This document shows, in pieces, positions 1 through 5,182 of a DNA stretch of 6,837 bases. A program made the position numbers and the translations under genes. Origin of the DNA: Ruminococcaceae bacterium UBA5396 (lineage in GTDB: Bacteria; Bacillota; Clostridia; Oscillospirales; Acutalibacteraceae); NCBI GenBank assembly GCA_002410715.1, contig DHOG01000148.1, positions 1-6,837 on the forward strand, in the 5' to 3' direction. Positions within the stretch are counted from its first letter, which is position 1, and each line of letters begins with the position of its first letter. The notes under the pieces were generated by a model. It saw only the letters and a list, made by a program, of their open reading frames with translations. It was not told where the DNA came from and searched no databases.

Positions 1-38
1 TTAGGTTCGTGCTAAGCGCCGCATTGTTCGCAATACAT
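1..38 (-). pseudogene. Start of a zinc-ribbon protein, interrupted by an early stop (partial at window edge)
   Basis: Read on the minus strand from ATG at 38, the sequence encodes MYCEQCGA and then a TAG stop at 14-12. MYCxxCG is the usual opening of the short zinc-ribbon domain found at the N-terminus of many Firmicute membrane and regulatory proteins; the two cysteines would be half of a zinc site. A ribosome binding site, AGAAAGG, lies at 54-48, nine bases from the ATG, and a TATAAT box lies further upstream at 97-92, so the start looks real. In another frame the sequence continues as LSTNL to the window edge, which fits a zinc-ribbon loop, so a small indel near 15-20 may have broken the gene. 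Eight codons is little evidence, and the rest lies outside the window. It could also be chance or a sequencing error. Confidence 0.4.
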
Positions 39-91
39 ATAATTGCGCCTTTCTAAGCCAAGTAACGCTTATCTCCTAATCGTATATTCTG

Positions 92-116
92 ATTATACTT
101 TTTTTGCAAAACTTTT
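92..116 (-). promoter_or_regulatory. Possible promoter for the zinc-ribbon gene
   Basis: On the minus strand a perfect TATAAT lies at 97-92, about 54 bases before the ATG at 38. It sits in an A-rich tract. No good minus-35 box is seen 16-18 bp upstream, where the sequence is TAGAAA-like. A second pairing in the same tract is TTGCAA at 108-103 with TATACG 16 bp further on. Placement between the upstream terminator-like hairpin and the gene start supports a promoter here. Confidence 0.35.
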
Positions 117-142
117 TCTAGAAGAACAGCACAGCACCGATG

Positions 143-168
143 AAAAAGATGGCCTTTTTTGTAGCCAT
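143..168 (-). terminator. Candidate intrinsic terminator of the secreted-protein gene
   Basis: On the minus strand ATGGC (168-164) pairs with GCCAT (153-149) around a ten-base A-rich loop, and CTTTTT follows directly (148-143). It starts 28 bases after the stop codon of the small secreted-protein gene, where a terminator is expected. The stem is only five to six base pairs, so termination may be weak. Confidence 0.45.
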
Positions 169-195
169 GCGCTATTCCTCCGTTCAAAATTATTT

Positions 196-786
196 TCAAT
201 TACATTGAATGACCGTCAATATATCCGGGCATTCTCTCACGCCGATGGCCTCCGGATACTGCGGCTCGCTTATTGCGACGACGGGGCGTATTTCGACGAG
301 CGGTGTTTCGGGTGGAATCTTCTCCGATAAGAAGCTTAAATCGAAGGTCATCCCAGCAAGATCGAGCGTTCCCCTTGGGCAATCCTCGCCGGGCTTGATG
401 CCCAGCACCGCATCTGCCGATACGCTGTAAAAGCTTGTGAGCGAAATCGTATGGCCGTTTAATATTATCTCCTTACGCCCTGATAGCGGTATGCCTGTCA
501 GTTCAATTGTTTCGTCGCCAGTCAGTGTGACGGTGGTGTCACTTGGCGAAGGAAGCGCGGATTGTATGCAATCGTGCTCCGTGAACGAGGGTTCCTCTGG
601 CGGTTTTGGCTCGGAAACAACAGGATCTCCTGTTTCTACAGGAGATCCTGGCGCTAAGCCCATAGAGGCGGCGGGGAAATTTGGTGTACAGCGTACAAGA
701 CATATGAGTATCAACGCGCGCACAAGGGCAGCATTCGTTTTGTAGGTATCTGCTTCATGCTGCAACTTCTTTCTAGCCGAGAGCAT
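196..786 (-). CDS. Small secreted protein of unknown function, possible beta-helix-like segment; start uncertain
   Basis: I do not recognise the family. The open frame gives 196 residues. Near the N-terminus there is a short hydrophobic stretch (ALILICLV, about residues 25-32), then a Pro/Glu/Ser-rich spacer (about 40-68), then a segment of short beta-strand-like repeats (about 80-160: VTLTGDETIELTG, EIILNGHTISL, GTLDLAGMTFDL). The LNG and DLAGM turns resemble one or two coils of a right-handed beta-helix, as in secreted carbohydrate-active or adhesive proteins; this is inference. The ATG at 786 overlaps the end of the upstream lipoprotein gene by 14 bp, which suggests translational coupling, and no strong ribosome binding site is seen. 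A competing start at 758, in another frame, gives a much better signal peptide (MKQIPTKRMLPLCA) but stops after 15 codons unless the frame shifts in a CG repeat at 715-721. The gene also holds a perfect 13-bp inverted repeat. Confidence 0.6.
   Translation of the reverse strand: MLSARKKLQHEADTYKTNAALVRALILICLVRCTPNFPAASMGLAPGSPVETGDPVVSEPKPPEEPSFTEHDCIQSALPSPSDTTVTLTGDETIELTGIPLSGRKEIILNGHTISLTSFYSVSADAVLGIKPGEDCPRGTLDLAGMTFDLSFLSEKIPPETPLVEIRPVVAISEPQYPEAIGVRECPDILTVIQCN
621..650. repeat. Perfect 13-bp inverted repeat with 4-nt loop inside a coding region
   Basis: CAGGATCTCCTGT (621-633) and its exact reverse complement (638-650) are separated by TTCT. On the coding (minus) strand this is a 13-bp hairpin with an AGAA loop, followed by TTGTTTCC. 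It encodes the residues PGSPVETGDPV just after the putative signal sequence of the secreted protein. Confidence 0.9.
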
Positions 787-2299
787 CTTTTATCGTGTCC
801 AATAAGTCATTTAGTTTATTTAAGTTGTCGCTGTCTATAGTAGGTCCGCCACGGAAATATTCGCTCCATGCTTTGTTTGCTTTGTCAAATACCGCCTGAC
901 GCGCCGCGTTGTCCGCCATCGCCGCTTCTCCGACGGCTTTGCTATAGGCTATCGCGTCTTGTATATATTCTTCGGTGAATCGGAGACTGAACACCGCCTG
1001 CGTCAGCGTTGCCTCTACGTTCAGAAAATCCTCCGTCGGAGCGATAACACCCGTCACGTGCATTGCGGAGGTGGGGGTCATATCGACGCCGCCCACATAG
1101 TAAGGATTTGTATTCCACAGCGATGCCATGAACATGCCGCCGCAGGCGCTGCCATTCGAGCCGCGAACCCCGGCGAACATCATCGACTCGCCGGTGGTTG
1201 CCTGTGCATAAGCCGTTTCGATCGGTATGCTCTTTTGGGGCATGATGTCGTTAAGCGCGGGCAAGCTAAAACCAAAACCGTATTTGTCCGATACCGCCTG
1301 AAGTGCGTCAAACACATAGAAAACGCTGCTCGCGCTGTCCATTGTCACGACCGGCGCATCGTAATTTAACTCAGCATTGGGAAAACCCATGTTGCCGATA
1401 TAGCTCGCCCAGCCGTTCTTGGCATCGTAGCTCTTGTTGAGCGGCCCCAGATTGCCGTAATAAAATATTTCATAGTCGGGATTTTGCGGATTCCAGGCGC
1501 GGAAACCGAAGGTGGTGTATTGGCCCATGGTTTGTATCTGCCAACCTTCAGGCAACATCACCGAGAAGTAACCGCCGTCGTATTTCACCAAATTTATATT
1601 TGTTGTCTGCTGCTGCGGAACTTGTAGCGGCGGATTGTTCTGCCCGCCCTCGTCTCCGCCTTGTTCGCCGCCTTCACCATAGTAACCCGCGTCCGGCTGG
1701 TAGGAGGCCACGGCTTTTTCGAGTGCTTTTAATGTCGCGTCCCCCTGCCCATCAAAATAACGGCAGACATACTGCACTACCGAATCTTGGGTTAACTCAG
1801 CCACGATAAGCATTTCCACAACGTCCGTGCCGGATTTGTATTTGATCACCACACCGCCCTCAAGTTCCTTGCCTGCCACGGTATAATATTTGTATTCCGT
1901 TTTGGCTATCAGCCTGTCACTGTATTCCTCTGTCATTTGCCTTATCACAGATGCAAAATGCGCCTTAGCGTCGAAACCTGCGTGGCTTTCTGTGCTGCGG
2001 AAGATCTGCAGATAGGGTATTGACCCCGGCTCTTGGGTATATATGGTCACCCCGGTGCGTTCATTCCATTCGGCGGTATAGACGCCGTCGTAAAGGAAGG
2101 AGAAATCCTGCTGCGTACACTCGTACACGCGATCCTCTTCCATCTGCGAAGCCATATCCGAAATAGCATCCGACAGATTATTTCCCCCACTGAATTCCGG
2201 CTCAGGCGAAACGTTCCCCTTCGTGCTGCACCCAGAGAACACGGCTGCGGAAAACATGATAATAGCAATAAGCAACACCACCGCTTTATTTGATCTCAT
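773..2299 (-). CDS. Two-domain surface lipoprotein of unknown function
   Basis: The protein has 508 residues from the ATG at 2299. That start is chosen because GGAGGG at 2312-2307 lies seven bases upstream; the in-frame ATG at 2314 would overlap this site. The N-terminus is a lipoprotein signal peptide: basic MRSNK, a hydrophobic core and lipobox FSGC, with the lipidated cysteine at residue 24, so the mature protein should be tethered to the outer face of the membrane. A first globular domain (about 55-205) starts with DFSFLYDGVYTAEWNERTG. A flexible Gly/Glu/Gln/Pro-rich linker follows (about 206-235). A second domain starts with YDGGYFSVMLPEGWQI, a form resembling PsbP/DcrB-like domains that open with a hydrophobic strand and PxGW; this likeness is by eye only. 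The C-terminal 70 residues look helical and charged. It is 136 bp downstream of the sortase gene and overlaps the next gene. No catalytic motif is recognised. Confidence 0.8.
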   Translation of the reverse strand: MRSNKAVVLLIAIIMFSAAVFSGCSTKGNVSPEPEFSGGNNLSDAISDMASQMEEDRVYECTQQDFSFLYDGVYTAEWNERTGVTIYTQEPGSIPYLQIFRSTESHAGFDAKAHFASVIRQMTEEYSDRLIAKTEYKYYTVAGKELEGGVVIKYKSGTDVVEMLIVAELTQDSVVQYVCRYFDGQGDATLKALEKAVASYQPDAGYYGEGGEQGGDEGGQNNPPLQVPQQQTTNINLVKYDGGYFSVMLPEGWQIQTMGQYTTFGFRAWNPQNPDYEIFYYGNLGPLNKSYDAKNGWASYIGNMGFPNAELNYDAPVVTMDSASSVFYVFDALQAVSDKYGFGFSLPALNDIMPQKSIPIETAYAQATTGESMMFAGVRGSNGSACGGMFMASLWNTNPYYVGGVDMTPTSAMHVTGVIAPTEDFLNVEATLTQAVFSLRFTEEYIQDAIAYSKAVGEAAMADNAARQAVFDKANKAWSEYFRGGPTIDSDNLNKLNDLLDTIKDALG

Positions 2300-2350
2300 A
2301 TGTAAGCCCTCCATTCACTATAAATTCCGCTTATGTACTTTCTTTACTTG

Positions 2351-2401
2351 CAATATATATTGAAACCTCTTATTTATACAGGCGGCGGTCTCCTCACATA
2401 A
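2351..2401 (-). promoter_or_regulatory. Possible promoter with overlapping palindromic operator upstream of the lipoprotein gene
   Basis: Within the 136-bp gap between the sortase and lipoprotein genes, the minus strand has TATAAA at 2378-2373 with a weak TTATGT 17 bp upstream (2401-2396). Just downstream of the expected transcription start is the perfect 12-bp palindrome CAATATATATTG (2351-2362), a position suited to a repressor. A second short inverted repeat, CACAT/ATGTG, lies at 2395-2408. The lipoprotein pair could therefore have its own promoter, but the minus-35 match is poor. Confidence 0.3.
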
Positions 2402-2435
2402 CAATGTGTTAGGTGCCGTTATTATGTTACGCTGG

Positions 2436-3281
2436 CTACTCTTCGCCATGTTTTTTTGCAACCACCACAAATTGCCCGTTCTCTGTATGATAGGCGCAGG
2501 TGACCAGCGTCAGAAGTTTGTCTCCGTAAGATGCAGTTACACCGGTATCATATAAGGCAATCGCCTTAATGTTGGTAATATACTCATCAAAAACCGTTGC
2601 GTCATCAGCACTCAGGAATTCGTAATGTTTGAACACCTTGTCGTTTTTGCGATAGGTCTGACTCCTAAACACTGCGATAATCTCAAAGTTCTGTTGTTCG
2701 TACAGCGTGTCAAATTGGACAATCGGATGTTCCATGTAATATTCATCATCCATATACTTTAGTAGATCGGCGAACATTGTACCGTTTTTCATATTATGGC
2801 CATAAATGATGATATTGGTGCCAAATGGATCAACAGCACATCTTTTATCGACAAAGGGCACTCCGCTTTTGGAGTCATTCTTGTCAAAGCTGTGCGTAAG
2901 GTAAAAGTCATCCGCTCTGTACATGACCGGATAGCTAATCTTTGTTCTGTCGATTCTTATCCAACCCACCATATCCGTGTTCTGCTTATACAACTCCCGA
3001 TATTGCGCTAATATGATCGGCGATTGGTTTAGCTGCAGTGGGGCTGCCGTTGCTGCGGGAAAAGTATCTTCATCTGTGATGTTTACTGGTATAACCGCCG
3101 ACAGCTCCCTCAGTGCCTTATCCTCCTGGGCAACCTGCACATAATGCAGTACAAGCACCGTGGCTGAAAAAATAAAAGCAAAGCATAAGAAATACATCAA
3201 TCTCAAACTTATTTGATGACTTCCGAAATAGCGCAATTTTTCACGCCACACTCTAGTTCCGTCCCTTTTGCCTTCATGCAT
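2436..3281 (-). CDS. Class B-type sortase, membrane-anchored cysteine transpeptidase
   Basis: Sortases cut surface proteins at a C-terminal LPXTG-like motif and join them to cell-wall precursor. With the start at 3281 the protein has 281 residues, about the size of class B enzymes. It has a basic N-terminus, one membrane segment (LMYFLCFAFIFSATVLVL, about 28-45) and an extracellular catalytic domain beginning near NTDMVGWIRID, which is typical of class B. The catalytic histidine is in IIIYGHNM (His162) and the cysteine in TLVTC (Cys262). The third catalytic residue, an arginine normally just before the FVVVAK strand, is glutamine here (Gln270, codon CAA). The frame is open back to 3440 but would overlap the upstream gene by 88 bp. 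Candidate starts are ATG 3299 (no ribosome site) and ATG 3281 (AGGA eleven bases upstream, preferred). Its likely substrate is the IPKTG protein encoded just upstream. Confidence 0.85.
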   Translation of the reverse strand: MHEGKRDGTRVWREKLRYFGSHQISLRLMYFLCFAFIFSATVLVLHYVQVAQEDKALRELSAVIPVNITDEDTFPAATAAPLQLNQSPIILAQYRELYKQNTDMVGWIRIDRTKISYPVMYRADDFYLTHSFDKNDSKSGVPFVDKRCAVDPFGTNIIIYGHNMKNGTMFADLLKYMDDEYYMEHPIVQFDTLYEQQNFEIIAVFRSQTYRKNDKVFKHYEFLSADDATVFDEYITNIKAIALYDTGVTASYGDKLLTLVTCAYHTENGQFVVVAKKHGEE

Positions 3282-3305
3282 TTCTCGCTTAATCCTCATA
3301 AAAGC

Positions 3306-3332
3306 AAGCGGGAAACATCTGTTTCCCGGCTT
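3306..3332 (-). terminator. Strong hairpin between the anchored-protein and sortase genes: terminator or attenuator
   Basis: On the minus strand CGGGAAAC (3328-3321) pairs perfectly with GTTTCCCG (3316-3309) around AGAT. AAG/CTT extends the stem by three more pairs beyond a single-base bulge, and TTGCTTTT follows the core. It begins about 20 bases after the stop of the IPKTG protein gene and ends just before the sortase start. It probably ends most transcripts of the abundant surface protein while letting some read through into the sortase, or it stabilises the 3' end of the upstream message. Confidence 0.65.
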
Positions 3333-3352
3333 ACTCTTTCTTAACGCTTTTT

Positions 3353-4633
3353 TTATCGGTTCAAAGAGGTCTTTTTCCTTATCACGATAATCGCCGCAAT
3401 ACTCGCAGCTGAAATACTGCACAGCACCCACCAAACCCACGATAGGCTGTTATCTCCAGTCTTCGGGATATCATCAAGGGGATCATCTGACGGGGGCGGT
3501 GTCTCAGATGGAAACGGCGTTGCAGAAGGAGACGGCGTCCCGGATGGAGACGGTGTTGCAGAGGGAGACGGCGTTGCAGATGTTTCTTCAAACGTGGCTG
3601 TAATCGTGTGATTGGATATAATATTCATGAAAGTATAGGAGCCTACAGCACCTACGCTTGCACCGTCAACCAATACATCAGCAATTTGGAACCCAGAATC
3701 CGGAGTGATGGTAAATGTTAGATCAGAACCCTGCGATATATTAGCAGCGGAGGCAGGGCTGATTGTGCCGTTGGCGCTTTGCGTAACGGTAATTGCATAA
3801 GTTGACGGGTTTGCGACACCGGAAGCAACAATCAGTATATTATAAGGAGAATCAGCAATGGAGATTTCCGCTAATGTCGCAACGGGTATAACGATTTCAC
3901 CGGTGGACGCATTATATGTATAATCGGAATTTACAGCGTATACTTTTGCTACGGATGACGGAATAATTTGCTGGTGTGTATCAGGATCATACCATTGAAG
4001 TTTATATACCTTGATGGATGGCGGAAGAGAATACCCCGAATCAGCCGACAGAGTTGCCGTAAAGCTAGCGGCCGGTGTAGAACCCCACGTATACATTGCA
4101 AAAGTCCTGCTTGATGCCAAATTCGCGAGTTGGGAAGAGACAGATGCAGCAGTTGAGATATAGGCTCCAACAGGGTAGGCATTAGCGATGATTTCTATAT
4201 CATCAGTAGAACCGGAATAGGCAATATCGTCCAACGTACCAACCGGAATAACGATTTCACCGGTAGCTTGATCATAGGTATAATCCGTACCCTGAACATA
4301 CCTCTCTTCCACGACATAGGTGTAGAGGTTATCCGGATTCACTTCAATAATCGCAGCTAATTCTTCTTCAGAATAATAGTGGACTCTCCAGACGATAATG
4401 TCTGCCGGCATCTCAAAACCTGTTTCAGGAGATAGTGTCGCCGTATATGGCGCATCGGGTGTCTCTCCCCATGCCCAGCCTTCCGAAGGATTCGATGATG
4501 TCAAGTGTCCCAGCTTGCTTGATACCGTATTGATGTTACTGCCGGTAACACCGGCCAAGGCGGTAACGGGGAGTATAGCTGTAAACAATGCGACGATAAG
4601 AACTAAAATGCAGGTTTTCTTCAGTGGTTTCAT
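3353..4633 (-). CDS. Cell-wall-anchored surface protein with duplicated N-terminal domain and IPKTG sorting signal
   Basis: The protein has 426 residues. The start at 4633 is supported by AAAGGAGA at 4649-4642, eight bases upstream. Residues 1-28 are a Sec signal peptide (basic MKPLKK, hydrophobic core, ALAG). Two related extracellular repeats follow (about 33-152 and 163-271). Each runs from a Trp-Gly motif (WAWGETPDAPYTATLS; YTWGSTPAASFTATLS) to DYTYxxxTGEIVIPVxTL; I do not recognise this domain. Residues 279-348 (YAITVTQSANGTISP ... HTITATFEE) match the divergent InlB B-repeat type of beta-grasp module common in clostridial surface proteins. A Ser/Thr/Pro stalk (351-383) precedes the sorting signal: IPKTG at 389-393, a hydrophobic segment and the tail RKKTSLNR. 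IPKTG is a conservative LPXTG variant. The role is probably adhesion or display; no enzyme motif is seen. The hairpin and sortase gene follow directly. Confidence 0.88.
   Translation of the reverse strand: MKPLKKTCILVLIVALFTAILPVTALAGVTGSNINTVSSKLGHLTSSNPSEGWAWGETPDAPYTATLSPETGFEMPADIIVWRVHYYSEEELAAIIEVNPDNLYTYVVEERYVQGTDYTYDQATGEIVIPVGTLDDIAYSGSTDDIEIIANAYPVGAYISTAASVSSQLANLASSRTFAMYTWGSTPAASFTATLSADSGYSLPPSIKVYKLQWYDPDTHQQIIPSSVAKVYAVNSDYTYNASTGEIVIPVATLAEISIADSPYNILIVASGVANPSTYAITVTQSANGTISPASAANISQGSDLTFTITPDSGFQIADVLVDGASVGAVGSYTFMNIISNHTITATFEETSATPSPSATPSPSGTPSPSATPFPSETPPPSDDPLDDIPKTGDNSLSWVWWVLCSISAASIAAIIVIRKKTSLNR
3491..3580 (-). repeat. Five imperfect 18-bp tandem repeats encoding the Ser/Thr/Pro stalk
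   Basis: Five units of 18 bp (3491-3508, 3509-3526, 3527-3544, 3545-3562, 3563-3580), related to GGAGACGGCGTTGCAGA, encode six-residue units of the type SATPSP in the wall-spanning stalk of the IPKTG protein. The outermost unit is the most diverged. Copy number of such in-frame repeats often differs between strains and would change stalk length without breaking the frame. Confidence 0.8.
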
Positions 4634-4682
4634 ATTGATGGTCTCCTTTGCTTTTATACCTAATGCTTATTCTTATTTGTGG

Positions 4683-4991
4683 TCATTTCTCTTCACGTTG
4701 TAACGCCCGTTGTATTGTTCCTGAAAGTTCATCCAGAATGATGGGCCCCCATATTTCGGTTATACTCACGCTGGAATCCTCGGGAAAGACATCAACCCGT
4801 GTACGGTCTGTGTTCCCTTCGGCATTAAGCGCAATCCGCATGTTCCCCGTATGCTGAGCATCGGATACGACCAGCGTTCCCCGTGCGCTGTTGGAGCTGT
4901 CGAGACGAAGCCCTAACGCCTCAATGGTATCGTACAGTGCATTTATAACGATGCTTTTGTCATAGGGAAAGTATCGGCTCTGTATCTCCAT
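4683..4991 (-). CDS. Small cytoplasmic protein of unknown function, first gene of the surface operon
   Basis: The product has 102 residues (MEIQSRYFPYDKS ... QRALQREEK). The start at 4991 is preferred to the longer frame from 5060 because a near-perfect ribosome binding site, AAGGAGGTGA, lies at 5006-4997, five bases upstream; the extra 23 residues of the long frame are encoded across this site. There is no signal peptide or membrane segment, so it should be cytoplasmic. The pattern looks like a small alpha/beta fold: a helix around INALYDTIEALGL, strands around GTLVVSD, MRIALNAEG, TRVDVFP and SVSITEIWG, and a charged C-terminal helix. I do not recognise the family. It ends 49 bp before the IPKTG protein gene on the same strand, so the two are probably co-transcribed. 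The strong ribosome site suggests it is well translated. Confidence 0.75.
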   Translation of the reverse strand: MEIQSRYFPYDKSIVINALYDTIEALGLRLDSSNSARGTLVVSDAQHTGNMRIALNAEGNTDRTRVDVFPEDSSVSITEIWGPIILDELSGTIQRALQREEK

Positions 4992-5113
4992 GCTGCTCAC
5001 CTCCTTCTTAAATGTAAGCGATAGGAGTATTAATTGGCAGGCCAGAAAGGGTGCAGGCATCCAAAATGAGGGTATAGTTTTAGTCTAGGTGGCTTTATTT
5101 CTCAGTTTTAATC
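4992..5113. other. Divergent intergenic region between surface operon and regulator
   Basis: This stretch separates the minus-strand operon from the plus-strand regulator and should hold the operon promoter and any regulator sites. It contains a short palindrome, TGGC-AG-GCCA, at 5035-5044. I see no convincing minus-10/minus-35 pair for the minus strand and no RNA gene. Confidence 0.4.
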
Positions 5114-5142
5114 TTGGAACAAACCTCTTTGTATGGTATAAA
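5114..5142 (+). promoter_or_regulatory. Strong sigma-A-type promoter for the LuxR regulator gene
   Basis: TTGGAA (5114-5119), a 17-bp spacer and TATAAA (5137-5142) preceded by TGG form an extended minus-10 promoter close to consensus. Transcription would start near 5149, some 34 bases before the ATG at 5183. This rules against translation starting at 5114. Two ATGATA copies lie at the expected start site (5143-5154 region). Confidence 0.75.
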
Positions 5143-5182
5143 TGATAATGATAAAGAAATATTTGCCGGAAGGAGGCGGAGT

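Noticed and set aside
43..330. Plus-strand open frame of 95 codons at the window start
   Set aside because: It runs opposite the secreted-protein gene and its terminator, has no ribosome site, and its product shows no recognisable motif.
437..745. Plus-strand open frame of 102 codons
   Set aside because: It is the antisense of the secreted-protein gene; its length follows from the composition of that gene and it lacks a start signal.
2395..2408. CACAT/ATGTG hairpin after the sortase gene as a terminator
   Set aside because: The five-pair stem is AT-rich and is followed by AGGAGACC rather than a T-run.
3282..3440. N-terminal extension of the sortase containing a CxxC motif
   Set aside because: It overlaps the end of the anchored-protein gene and the hairpin, so the cysteines are probably out-of-frame translation of the upstream sorting-signal codons.
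5114..5182. N-terminal extension of the LuxR regulator
   Set aside because: The extension starts within the minus-35 box of a strong promoter, and a far better ribosome site precedes the ATG at 5183.
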